From Desulfovibrio sp. TomC (GTDB lineage: Bacteria > Desulfobacterota > Desulfovibrionia > Desulfovibrionales > Desulfovibrionaceae): a DNA stretch of 63,886 nucleotides. The position numbers and the translations under genes were made by a program. The notes under the pieces were generated by a model that ran no database searches, was not told the origin of the DNA, and saw nothing but the letters and a program-made list of their open reading frames with translations. Positions 53,079-63,700 of the stretch are shown here, piece by piece. The stretch lies in the NCBI RefSeq assembly GCF_000801335.2, contig NZ_JSEH01000027.1, positions 1 through 63,886 on the forward strand, given 5' to 3'. Every line of letters starts with the position of its first letter. Position 1 is the stretch's first letter.

Positions 53079-54182
53079 TCAGGCCGCCAGATAGGCGCTG
53101 ACCCGGTCGGGGGGCAGGACGATTTGCAGGATACGGCCGGTTTCCAGGCCCAGTTCCCGGGCCTTGGCCGCGGGCAGATCGGCCTCAAGGGCGGTTTCGG
53201 GCCGGGGATCGGCCAGGGCCAGGCTCACACGGGTGGTCGCGCCGCGAAATTCCAGGCCCGACACCCGGGCCGGCAGGCGTTCATCGGCCGGCAGTTCTTC
53301 ATGGCCAAGGACCACGTCCTCGGGGCGGATGCCCAGGGTGGCGGTCTGGCCGGTCTCGATCGGCTGGGGTTCGCGCCAGACGGCAACCGTGCGTCGGCCC
53401 AGCTGGTAGACGCCCTGGCCGCGTTTTTGCGCCCCGGGCAGGAAATTCATGGAGCCAATGAAGGCGGCCACAAAGGGCGTGGCCGGCCGGTCGTAGATGG
53501 TCCTTGGCGTGCCCTGCTGGACCACCTGGCCGTGATCCATGACCAGGATGCGGTCGGCCATGGTCAGGGCCTCCTCCTGGTCGTGGGTGACCATGACGGC
53601 GGTCACCCCCAGGCGGGTTTGCAGGCCCTTTATTTCGCTGCGCAGCCGGGCGCGCACCTTGGCGTCCAGGGCCGAGAGCGGTTCGTCCAAAAGCAGGATG
53701 TCCGGGGAAAGGGCCATGGCCCGGGCCAGGGCCACCCGTTGCTGCTGGCCGCCCGAGAGCTGGGCCGGATATTTGCCCTGCAGCCCGGTCAGGCCCACCA
53801 GGGAGAGCAGTTCGTTGACCCGGCGGGCGATGTTGCCGCCGGCCTGGGGACCGCTGCGCAGGCCGTAGGCCACGTTGTCGGCCGCGGTCAGGTTGGGAAA
53901 CAGGGCGTAGGACTGAAAGACGATGCCCACGTTTCGTCGCGACACCGGCAAGGCCGAAACGTCGCGGCCGGCGATGACCACGCGGCCGGCGTCCTGGCGT
54001 TCCAGGCCGGCCACCACCCGAAGCAGGGTGGTCTTGCCGCAGCCGCTGGGGCCAAGCACGCTGATGAATTCGCCCTTGCCCGCTGTAAAACCCACATCGT
54101 TTAAGGCGGTGAAGCGGCCGTAGCGTTTGACCACGTGTTGCGCGGCCAGATAACTGCCGCCGGCGTCCGGTGTCTGATCCAT
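53079..54182 (-). CDS. ABC transporter ATP-binding protein (2-aminoethylphosphonate/iron type)
   Basis: 367 residues from the ATG at 54182. Walker A is [17 protein letters not shown], the Q-loop is [16 protein letters not shown], the signature is [15 protein letters not shown], Walker B is [12 protein letters not shown], and the H-loop is [11 protein letters not shown]. The C-terminal TOBE-like domain (about 240-367) contains [11 protein letters not shown]. It energises import by the fused permease. Two large overlapping hairpins separate it from the binding-protein gene upstream. Confidence 0.92.
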   Translation of the reverse strand: MDQTPDAGGSYLAAQHVVKRYGRFTALNDVGFTAGKGEFISVLGPSGCGKTTLLRVVAGLERQDAGRVVIAGRDVSALPVSRRNVGIVFQSYALFPNLTAADNVAYGLRSGPQAGGNIARRVNELLSLVGLTGLQGKYPAQLSGGQQQRVALARAMALSPDILLLDEPLSALDAKVRARLRSEIKGLQTRLGVTAVMVTHDQEEALTMADRILVMDHGQVVQQGTPRTIYDRPATPFVAAFIGSMNFLPGAQKRGQGVYQLGRRTVAVWREPQPIETGQTATLGIRPEDVVLGHEELPADERLPARVSGLEFRGATTRVSLALADPRPETALEADLPAAKARELGLETGRILQIVLPPDRVSAYLAA

Positions 54183-54202
54183 GGTGTGCCGTCCGTGATC
54201 CG

Positions 54203-54298
54203 GTTGCCCCGGGCCGGTCTGGCGGGGGAAATGTCTGCCCGCCAGACCGGCCTGGGGCAACCACTGCGGGGAAGCTGCATCCCGCCCGCAGTGGTTGC
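54203..54298 (-). promoter_or_regulatory. Two overlapping hairpins between binding-protein and ATPase genes
   Basis: Hairpin 1 (54257-54298) pairs GCAACCACTGCGGG with CCCGCAGTGGTTGC, 14 perfect pairs. Hairpin 2 (54203-54261) pairs a 24-nt arm starting GTTGCCCC with one ending GGGGCAAC, with one mismatch. They share 54257-54261, so they cannot both form fully. Such structures after a binding-protein gene typically stabilise its mRNA and reduce read-through to the ATPase and permease. Confidence 0.65.
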
Positions 54299-54306
54299 CG
54301 CTACGT

Positions 54307-55317
54307 TTATTTTTTGGGTTCGCTCTTGCCGTCGTAGCGTTTGGTCCATTCGGCCAGGATGGCGTCGCGGTTTTTGGCCGCCCAGTCGAAATCGTTTTTG
54401 ATCATTTGTTTGGTCGGCTCGGCCGGGTAGCCCTCAGGAATGGGCGTGCCGGTGGGGTAGCCGGTAACGGCGAAGCTTTGGGCATATTCCTGTATGGCCT
54501 CGGGGGATACGGCCCAGTCGAGGAAGGTCTTGGCCTCGGGCTTGATGGCCGCCTTTTTGACCAGGGCGTTGGCTTCCAGGTCCCAGCCCGAGCCTTCCTT
54601 GGGGAAAACCGTCTCGATGGGCTCGCCCTTTTTCTTCTGCTGAATGCCCCGATACCCGAACGAGATGCCGATGGTGGACTCGCCGGTGCCGGCCAGTTTG
54701 CAGGGCTTGGAACCGGAATGGGTATAGCTTGAGATGTTGTCGTTTAACTGGTCGAGATAGGCCCAGCCTTGTTCTTCGCCCATCAGCTGCAGGATGGCCG
54801 AGACCGTGAGAAAGCCCGTGCCCGAGGAGGCCGGGTTGGGCATGGTCACCTGCCCTTTGTATTCGGGCTTGACGAGGTCGGCGAAAGACGTCGGCATGGG
54901 CAGTTTTTTGTTTTCGAGTTCCACGGTGTTGACGCAAAAGCCGGTCATCCAGGCGTCGATGCCGTACCAGACCGGAGGCGTGCCCGCGTCTTTAAACGAG
55001 GGCAGCACCTTGCCGCCGTCGGCCGGGGTGTAAGGCTCAAGCAGGCCGGCGGCCTTGAACTGCATGAGGCTGACGGCAGACAGGCCCCACACGACGTCGG
55101 CTTGCGGATTGTCCTTTTCGGCCAAGAGCTTGGCCGTGACGATGCCGGTGGAATCGCGCACAAATTTGACGTCGATGTCCGGGTGTTTTTCCTTGAAGCT
55201 CTTGATGTAGCGGGGGATCTGGTCGTCTTCCAGGGCGGTGTAGACCAGGATTTCCGCCGCGAAGGCGTGGGCGGCCAGGGCCAGGACAAGGGCAAGGGCC
55301 AGAATGATGCGTTGCAT
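54307..55317 (-). CDS. ABC transporter substrate-binding protein, putative 2-aminoethylphosphonate type
   Basis: 336 residues with a signal peptide ([20 protein letters not shown]). The mature start [20 protein letters not shown], the [20 protein letters not shown] segment and [15 protein letters not shown] match the PhnS-like class of family-1/iron-type binding proteins. Alternative substrates include ferric iron, but the Tyr pair that binds iron in FbpA is not obvious. No phosphonate-degrading gene is nearby. It is first in the operon, with the ATPase and permease following, and is followed by strong hairpins. Confidence 0.85.
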   Translation of the reverse strand: MQRIILALALVLALAAHAFAAEILVYTALEDDQIPRYIKSFKEKHPDIDVKFVRDSTGIVTAKLLAEKDNPQADVVWGLSAVSLMQFKAAGLLEPYTPADGGKVLPSFKDAGTPPVWYGIDAWMTGFCVNTVELENKKLPMPTSFADLVKPEYKGQVTMPNPASSGTGFLTVSAILQLMGEEQGWAYLDQLNDNISSYTHSGSKPCKLAGTGESTIGISFGYRGIQQKKKGEPIETVFPKEGSGWDLEANALVKKAAIKPEAKTFLDWAVSPEAIQEYAQSFAVTGYPTGTPIPEGYPAEPTKQMIKNDFDWAAKNRDAILAEWTKRYDGKSEPKK

Positions 55318-55532
55318 GGCGGATGTTCCTCCGGAATTTGGGTCGACCGCTGGGTCGGGGGGAAAGTTGTACGGCGTGTGGCCGGTGCGGCCGCTTGGCA
55401 GGACCAGCCACGACGCAGTGTCCGGGATACTCCCTGCAAGCCGTTACCGTTTGATGATCAAACCGGGACGAGGGCGTGTCGGGCCGCCAGGACGGCGCGT
55501 TGGGGCAGGAAGGCGGGCAAGGCCGCAGGCCG

Positions 55533-55564
55533 GCCGCCGATGGAGGGGGGTCTCCATCGGCGGC
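55533..55564. terminator. Hairpin downstream of the GT41 gene
   Basis: GCCGCCGATGGAG / CTCCATCGGCGGC, 13 perfect pairs with a 6-nt loop, 52 nt after the stop of the minus-strand glycosyltransferase gene. There is no U-tract, so it may protect the 3' end or act with Rho. Confidence 0.5.
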
Positions 55565-55615
55565 TGGCGGACTGTCCGGTCAGGGGCGGAAAAGGGCTGT
55601 CGGGGAGGTCGGGCG

Positions 55616-57634
55616 TTAGAAATAGACGGCCGGGTCTGTGGCCAGCCGGCGGTCGCGGGAGATGGGGCGCAGCTGGTTGCGCCGGGCCAGACGTTCGGCC
55701 CACCAGCCCTGGTAGTCCTCGATGCGCTGCACCTCGGAGCCCTCGTGGTCGAACTGGCTGCCGACTTCCAGGTAGACGTCGAGGTTGGCCAGATCCGGGC
55801 GCGGCAGGGCCTTGGCGGCAAAGGCCTGCCACATGGTCTCGTACAGCCCTTCGAGGCCGGCCACCAGACCGGGCATGTCAAAGAGCGCGGCGCTGTCGTG
55901 GGCGGCGGCCAGACGCTGCCGCAGCGGGACCAGGGCGGCGGGATCATTGCCCAGGGCCACGGCCCGCTCCACGTAGGCGTCCACCGTGTCGCAGACCAGT
56001 TCCGGCAGGCCGGCGGCATGCACCAGACTGCCGCAGACCCGGGAGGCGAACGACCGGCCGCTGACGGTCAGGACCGGCACCCCGGTCCACAGGGCGTCGG
56101 AGGCGGTGGTGTGCGCGCCATAGGGCGTGGTGTCCAGGAACAGGTCGGCCAGGGCGTAGCGGGCCAGATGGGCCGGGTTGGCCGCTTTGGGGGCGAAGAC
56201 CAGCCGCTCGGGGTCGATGCCCCGGCTTTGGGCCTGCGCCCGCAGACGGGCGTTGACGTCGTCGCCGCTCCCCAGCAGCCACAGCACGCTGCCGGGAACC
56301 CGGGCCAGGATGGCGAGCCAGCGCTCGAAGGTGGCGTGGTGGATTTTGTGCGCGCCGTTAAAACAACAATAGACCATGGCGTCTTCGGGCAACCCGGCCT
56401 CGGCCCGGCCGGGGCGGTCCGGGGCCACGGTCCGGTTGCGGTTGCTTGGCTGGTAGCAGGGCAGGCGCAGGATCTTTTCGGAATAATAGGCCTCGTGGGA
56501 GGCGGGAATGATCCAGTCGTCGGCGATCAGGTAGTGGTGGTAGGGGCTGGCCATGGTCCCGGGGTAGCCAAGCCAGTTGACAATGATCGGGGCCGGGCGC
56601 AGGGCCACGAGTTTGAGCCTGGCGTCGCGGGTATAGCCGTTTAAATCGACCAGGATATGGATGCCGTCATCGGCGATGCGTTTGGCCGCGGCAGCGTCGT
56701 CGAGCTGGCTTATGGGCACGAAATGGTCGGCCGTGGCCTGGAAATGCCGGTGGAGCGGGTCTGCGGCGTCAATGCCGCAGTAATAGGCAAAGACCTCCAC
56801 CCGGCTGCGGTCGTGCAGGCCGAAAACCTCGTGCATGAGATAGCCCACGGCGTGTTCGCGCAGGTCCGAGGAGAGGTAGCCGATGCGAAGGGGAGCTGCC
56901 CCGTTCCGGACGGCCTTTGGCCAGGCGGTCATGGCCCCTGCCGGGATGCCGACGTCGAGCTTGTTGTAGTGGTCGGCCAGGGCCAGCTGCCACAAGGGAT
57001 CGTCGGTATAGGCGGCAGCAGACAGGGGCGACATGCCGTCGACCAGGAGGCTTCGCTCCACGCGCTCGGAGGCAAGCGTCACCGGCCATTTGCACTGGCG
57101 CTGGCGCAGGGCCACCAGATGCTGGATGACCTCGCGTTGCCGGCCGTCGAGTTCCAGGCTCTCGCGCAGCATGTTCTCGGCGGCGTCGTCCTGGTTGACA
57201 CCCTCGAGCGCTCGGGCGCTTTGATTGAGGGCCGTGGTCTTGTGGGTGACGGCCGGGCCGTTGACGGCGGCCATCCGGGCCAGGGCCGCCGACCATTGGA
57301 TAATGGCCAGTCCGACCTTGCCCTGGCGTTCGTAGATGCGGCCGAGATTGATGTAGGCCGGCATGAAATCGGCATTGAGGGCGATGGCCTGCTCCAGGCG
57401 CTGCTGGGCCTCGGCAAGCTTGCCGACATCGGAAAGCACCACGGAATAATTAAACAACACGGCATAGAGGAGCGGATCGTCCGGGTTGTGTCCGATCCAG
57501 GCCGCATAGGCTGCTTCGACGGAAGCCGCCTGACCGCTTTGCTTGAAGGTCTCGGTGGTCCGAATGAGATCCGGGACGCTTAAGCTCCCCACCATGGACT
57601 GTATCAGGGCCGGAGACAAAACATCATTGGACAT
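55616..57634 (-). CDS. TPR-containing O-GlcNAc transferase-like glycosyltransferase (GT41)
   Basis: 672 residues. The N-terminal half (about 1-235) has TPR-like helices (AEAQQRLEQAIALNADFMPA, YINLGRIYERQGKVGLAIIQ). The catalytic part (about 245-655) has RIGYLSSDLREHAVGYL, HILVDLNGYTRDARL, APIIVNWLGYPGTM, VYCCFNGAHKIHHATFERWL and the UDP-sugar region DLFLDTTPYGAHTTASDALW. This is the OGT/SPINDLY fold that modifies Ser or Thr on proteins in the cytoplasm. It lies 106 nt downstream of the giant Thr/Ser-rich repeat gene, its likely substrate. No Shine-Dalgarno is evident at the ATG. Confidence 0.92.
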   Translation of the reverse strand: MSNDVLSPALIQSMVGSLSVPDLIRTTETFKQSGQAASVEAAYAAWIGHNPDDPLLYAVLFNYSVVLSDVGKLAEAQQRLEQAIALNADFMPAYINLGRIYERQGKVGLAIIQWSAALARMAAVNGPAVTHKTTALNQSARALEGVNQDDAAENMLRESLELDGRQREVIQHLVALRQRQCKWPVTLASERVERSLLVDGMSPLSAAAYTDDPLWQLALADHYNKLDVGIPAGAMTAWPKAVRNGAAPLRIGYLSSDLREHAVGYLMHEVFGLHDRSRVEVFAYYCGIDAADPLHRHFQATADHFVPISQLDDAAAAKRIADDGIHILVDLNGYTRDARLKLVALRPAPIIVNWLGYPGTMASPYHHYLIADDWIIPASHEAYYSEKILRLPCYQPSNRNRTVAPDRPGRAEAGLPEDAMVYCCFNGAHKIHHATFERWLAILARVPGSVLWLLGSGDDVNARLRAQAQSRGIDPERLVFAPKAANPAHLARYALADLFLDTTPYGAHTTASDALWTGVPVLTVSGRSFASRVCGSLVHAAGLPELVCDTVDAYVERAVALGNDPAALVPLRQRLAAAHDSAALFDMPGLVAGLEGLYETMWQAFAAKALPRPDLANLDVYLEVGSQFDHEGSEVQRIEDYQGWWAERLARRNQLRPISRDRRLATDPAVYF

Positions 57635-57740
57635 GGTGCTGCTTGTGTCCTTGCGTGTCTGTGCCGGAATACGGTCTCAGGGCCGCTCCGACGTATCCGT
57701 TGCGTTGCTCGTGCCACATGCTCCATCCGGGGACCGTCCC

Positions 57741-60700
57741 CTAAGCCAGCGCGCTTTTGATGGCGGCCAGTTGTTGTGGAGTCATACCGGCAAGCTGGGT
57801 CGTTGTAAACGCATCGATCTGGGTGGCGCTTAAGGCCTCGATTTCGGTGGTGGTCAGGGCGGCAATGGTGGTCGCGGTCAGCTTGGCCACGGTGGTGGTG
57901 GTCAGCCCGGCCAGCTGGTTGGGCGACAGGGCCGCGATTTGCGTTTCGGCCATGGTTCCAAGCTGGGTGGCGGTCATGGCCCCGACCTGGGTGGAGCTAA
58001 GCGCCGCCAACTGGGTGGGCAGCAGGCTCGTCAGTTCCGTGCCGGTCAGGCTCGACACCTGGGTGGCGTCCAGGGACGCCAGCTGGGTGGTGGACAGCGC
58101 GGTAATCTGGGTGGTCTCCAGGGCGCGAATCTGCATCCGGCCCAGACCATCGATCTGGGTGGTGGTCAGGTCCGCGATCTGGGTGGTGGACAGGGCGGCG
58201 ATGGCGGTCGTGGTCAGTGCGCCGATCTGGGTCGAGGACAGGGCGGCGAACTGGGTATGATTCATCTTGGCCAGTTGGGTGGCGGCCAGTCCGGATATCC
58301 CGGCAGTTCCCAGGGCAGCGATCTGGGTGGCGCTCAGGGTCTCGATCTGGGTGGCGGTCAGACCCGCGACCTGGTCGGCGGTCAGGCCGCTCATGGCCGT
58401 GACGCCCAGGAGCTTGACCTGATCCGTGGTCAGGCTGGCCAGCTGGGTGGCGGACAGGCCGGTAATGCCCGTGGCCGACAGGCTGGCAAACTGGGTGGTG
58501 GTGAGCGCCGCCAGTTCGGTGGTTGTCAGGCCGGCAATGGCCGTGGGCGACAGGGCCGCGATCTGGGTCGCCGTCAGGCTGGCCATCTGGGTGGCGGTCA
58601 GGGCGGCCATCTGGGTTCCGGTCAGGCCGCTTATGGCCGTGGTGGACAAGCCCTTGATTTGGGTGGCGGTCAGGCTGACGAGCTGGGTGGTGGACAGCGC
58701 TGCGGCCTGGGTGGAGGCCATGCCGCCGAGTTCGGTGGTCGTCAGGGCAGCCAGCTGGGTGGTGGTCAGGCCGGCCACGACCGTGGTGGACAGGGCCGCC
58801 ATGCCGGTGGCCGACAGGCTGGCCAGCTGGGTGGTGGTCAGGGCGTCAATGGTCCCGGCAGTCAGCCCTGACAGGGCCGTGGTGGAGAGGGCCGCCATTT
58901 CACTGGCGGTCAGGGCGTTTAACTGGGTCGTCGTCAGGCTGGTGATCTGGGTGGCGCTCAGGCCCGAGACGCCCGACGTCGACAGGGCCGAAATCTGGGT
59001 CGTGGCCAAGGCGGCCAGTTGGGCGGCAGTGAGGGTGGCCACGGAGGTGGCGGTCAGTCCGGCCATCTGGGTGCGGGTCAGGGCGTCGAGGGCATGGGCC
59101 GTCAGGCCGCTGATCTGGGTGGTCGTCAGGGCGGCCACCTGGGTGGCGGTCAGACCGGCCAGTTGCTTGGCGGTCAGGTCGGCGAATTCGGTGGCGGTCA
59201 GTCCGGTCACGGCCGTGGTCGAAAGCTTGGCCATCTGGGTCGGGGTCAGGACGGCCAGTTGGCTGGTGGAGAGCGCGGCCACCTGGGTAGCGGTCAGGCC
59301 GCCCATCTGGGTCGTGGTCAGTCCGGCCACCTGGGTGGCGGACAGGGCCGCGGTCTGGGTGGCGGTCATGCTGCCGATCTGGGTTGCGGTCAGTCCGGCC
59401 ATCTGGGTGGCGGACAGGGCCGCCAGGCGCGTGGCCGGGAGGCCGGCCACCTGGGTGGTGGTCAGCGCCCCGAGTTCGGCGGCGGTGAGCTTGGCGAACT
59501 GGGTCGTGGACAAGGCGCCAAGCTGGCTTTCCGTCAGTCCCGGCACGGCGTCGGCCGACAGGGCGGCCAACTGGGTGGTGGAGAGGGACGTGAGCTGGGT
59601 GGTGCTCAGTGCGCCGATCTGGGTTGCGGTCAGGCCGCCGATTTCCGTGGCGGTCAGGACGCCGAGCTGGGTGGTGGTCAGGGCGCCGAGCTGGGCGGCA
59701 GGGATCGCCCCGATCTGGGAGGCAGTCAGTCCGGCCAGTTGTCTGGTGGTCAGGGCGGCCAGTTCGGTGGCGGTCAGTCCGGCCACCGCCGAGGTGGACA
59801 GTGCCGCCATCTGGGTCACGGTCAGGACGCCGAGCTGGGTGGCGGTAAACGCTGCCAGGGTGGTGGCAGTGAGCGCGCCGAGCTGGGTGGCGGTCAGGGT
59901 GGCGAGCTGCGTTTGATTGAGCGCACCCACCTGGGTCTCGGTCAGGGCGGCCAGTTCCGTGCCGGAGAGGCCCCGGATCTGGGTCGGGGTCAGGGCGTCG
60001 ATCTGGCTGGTGGAAAGCACGCCCATCTGGGTGGTCGAGAGGGCTCCGAGCTGGGTGGGCGTCAGCTGGCGCAGCTGGGTCATGGACAACGCGGCCAGTT
60101 GGGCGGTGGTCAGGCCTCCGACTGCGGCGGAGGACAGGGCCGCCGTCTGGGTGGCGTTTAAGGCGGCCAACTGGTCCTGACTCAGGGTCGCGACCTGCGT
60201 TTCGGTCAGACCGGCGATTTCCGAGGTGGTCAGGGAGCCGATCTGGTCAGTGGTCAGGGAGCCGATCTGGGTGGTGGTCAGCGCGCCGAATTGTGTGGAG
60301 GTGAGCGCCGCCAGCTGGCGGGTGGTCAGTCCGGCCAGTTCGGCGGCGGTCAATCCGGCCACGGCCGTGGCGGACAGGGCGGCCATTTGAGTGGCGGACA
60401 GGGCGGCCATCTGGGTGGCGGACAGCGAAGCCATTTCGGTGGCGGTCAGTGCCCCGACCTGGGTGGCGGTCAGGGAGGAAATCTGGGTGGCCGAGAGGCT
60501 GTCAAGCTGGGTGCTGGTCAGGGCGGCAATGCCGGTGGCGCTGATGGCCCGCAGCTGGGTCATGTTCAGGCTGTTGAGCTGGGTCGTGCTCATGGCCGCG
60601 ATCTGGTTGTCGTTTAAGCTGCTTATCTGGGTGGTGGTCAGGGCCGCCAGCTGGGTGGCGGTCAGGGCCGCGATCTTGGTGCTGCTAAAACCGTCCACGC

Positions 60701-63700
60701 CGGCCACGGTCAGGGCGGCCAGCTGGGTGGCCGACAGGGCGGCCAATTGGCCCAGAGACAGGGCTGCCACCTGGGTGTCGCCCATTCCGCTGATCTGATT
60801 GATGCTTAAGGACGCCAACTGGGTCGTGCTCAGGGACGCAACCTGGGTTTCAGTCAAGGCTCCGATCTGGGTGGAGGTCAGGGCGGCGAATTGTTCCCCG
60901 GTCAGAGCGGCCAGTTCGGTGGTGGTCAGACCGGCCACGGCCGTCGTGTTCAGAGCGGCCATCTGGGTCGTGGTCAAGGCTGCAAGCTGGCTGGTGCTCA
61001 GGGCGGTGAGCTGTGTTGCGGTCAGGACGGCCATGTCGGCCGCGGTCAGGGCGGCCATCTGGGTGGTGCTGAGGGCCGCCATGGCGGTGACGGTCAGGCC
61101 GGTTATGGCCGTGGCGGTCAGGGCGGCTATTTGGGTGGCGGTCAGGCCGGCCATCTGGGTGGCGGACAAGGCGGCCATTTGGGTTTCGGTCAGGCCCTGG
61201 ATCTGGGCGGCGGTCATGGCCGACCACTGGGTGGCGGTCAGGGCGGCCAACTGGGTGGTCCCCAGAGCGGCCATCTGGCCGGAGGTCAGGGCGGCGATCT
61301 GTCGGGTGGACAGGGCGGCCAGGGTCGTGGCGGTCAGTCCGGCGAGAGCCGTCGTGGTCAGGGCGGCCAGTTGGCTGGTGCTCAAGGCGGCGATCTGGCT
61401 GGCCGGCAAGGCGGCCAACTGGGTCGAGGTCAGACCGGCGATTTCCGTGCCGGACAGGGCGGCCAGCTGGGTGGTGGTCAGGGCGGCCAGCTGGGTGGCG
61501 GACAGATCGCCGATCTGGGTCTGGGTCAGGCCTTTGACCTGGGTGGTGGTCAGGGCGGCTATCTGGGTGGTGGACAGCGCGGCAATCTGGCTGTCGCTTA
61601 ACATGTTGAGCCCCTTGACGGTCAGAGCAGCCAACTGCGTCGCGGCCAGTCCCGCTATCTGGCTTGAGGTCAAGCCGGCCATGGCCGAGGTGGACAGGGC
61701 GGCTATCTGGGTGGTTCCCAGCGCGGCCAGCTGGGTCAGGGACAAGGACCCGATTTGCGCGCCGTCCAGGCCGGCGACGCCCGTGGCTGACAGGGCGGCA
61801 ATCTGGGTCTCGCGTAAGGCGGCGAGCTGGCTGGAGCCGAGTGCGCCGACCTGTGCGCCGGTCAATGCGGCCAGCTGGGTGGTGGCCAGACCGGCCAGCT
61901 GGGTCTGGGTCAGGCCGAACAGGGAGGTGGCGGACAGGGCGGCCATCTGGGTCTGATTCAGGACGGCCAGTTGGGTGGCGGTAAGCTGCCCGGCTTCGGT
62001 GGCGGTGAGGCCGGACAGGGCGGTCGGGGTCAGGGCGGCGATCTGGCTGGCCGACAAGACGGACAACTGGGTTTCGGACAGGGCGGCCACCACCGAGCTG
62101 GACAGGCCCTTGACCTGGGTGGTGGTCAGCGCGGCCATTTGCGTCCCGGTCAGCCCGGTCAGGGCCGTGGCGGTCAGCGCGGCAAACTGGGCCGCGGTCA
62201 GGGCGGCCAGTTCGGTAGTGGTCAGTTCCGCCATGTCGGTGCCGGACATGCCCCGGATCTGGCTGGCGGTGAGACTGGCCAGTTGGGCGGTGGACAGGGC
62301 GGCCATCTGGGTTGCGGTCAGGGCGCTTATGTTGGTGCTGCTCAGACTCTTGACCTGGGTGGTGGTCAGGGCGGCAATCTGGCTCGTTCCCAAGGCGGCG
62401 ACGGCCGTAGTGGTCAGTGCGCCGAGTTGGGATGGCGTCAGGCCGTGCAACTGGGTTTCGGTCAGGCTCGCCGCCTGGGTGGCGGTCAGACCGGCGATGG
62501 CCGTGGTTCCCAGGGCGGCCAGTTGGGCTGCGGACATGGCGGCCAGTTGGGTCGTGGACAGGCTGGCCAGGACGGCAGCGGTCAGACCACGGAGGCTCGT
62601 GGCGGTGAGCGCGGCCACCTGAGTCGGGTTCATGGCCATGACCTGGGTGGTCGTGAGGCTTCCGGCCGAGGTGCTGCCCAGGCCACGCAACTGGGTGGTG
62701 GTGAGCAGGGCCGTCTGGGCGGCGGTCAGTCCCTCCAGGGCGGTGGCGGTCAGCGCGGCGATCTGGGTCGAGGTCAGGGCGGCCAATTCCGTTGCGTTCA
62801 GTTCGCTGACGTCAGTGCTGGTCAGTCCCTGGATCTGGGTGGCGGTCAGGGAGGAAATCTGGGTGGCGGACATGGCGGCCATCTGGGTGGCGGTGAGGGT
62901 GCTGACGGCAGTGCCGGAAAGTTGCTTGATCTGCCTGCTGTTCAGGGCGGCCAGTTGGGTGGGGGTCAGGGCCTGGGTCGCCGTGGTGCTGAGGCCAGCG
63001 AGTTGGGCGGCGGTCAGACCGGCAACCTGGGCGGTGGTCAGGCCGGCGATCTGTGTTTGGCTCAAGCCGTTTATCGCGTCGACGCCAAGGCCGGCGATCT
63101 GGGTGGCGGTCAGGGCGGCCAGCTGGGTGTCGGCCAGACCGGCCAAGGTCGTGGCGGTCAGGCCGGACAAAGCGGCCGGGGTCAGGGCCGCCATCTGGGC
63201 GGTGCTCAGGACGGCCAGTTGGGTGGTGGTGAGGGCTGCGGTCTGGGCAGCGTTCAACGCCTGGATTTGGGTCCTGGTCAGCGCGGCCAGTTGGGGAGCG
63301 GAAAGACCGGTCGCGGCGGTGGCGGTCAGGGCGGCGATCTGCATCTTATTGAGGGCGGCCAGTTCGGTGGTGGTCAGTTCGGCCACGTCGGTGCTGTTCA
63401 GCCCGCGCAGCTGGGTGGCGGTCAGGGCGGCCAGCTGGGTGTCGGAGAGGGCGGCCATCTGGGTCTGGTTCAGTTCGCTGAGCGCCGCGCCGGACAAGCC
63501 CCGGATCTGGGTGATGGTCAGGGTTGCCAGTTGGTCGGCGGTCAGGCCGTCGGCGGCCGTGCTGGAAATCGCCCCGACCTGCGCCGCCGTCAACCGGGCC
63601 AGTTGGGTGGCGGAGAGGCTCGCCAGCTGCGTTGCGTTCAGGGCGGCGATCTGGGCGGCGGTCAGGGCGGAAATCTGAGTGGTGGCCAGGCTGGCCAGCT

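Noticed and set aside
51236-55317. Ferric iron (FbpABC) transporter
   Set aside because: The permease and ATPase would fit, but the binding protein's N-terminal motifs look closer to the aminoethylphosphonate type; kept as an alternative, not the call.
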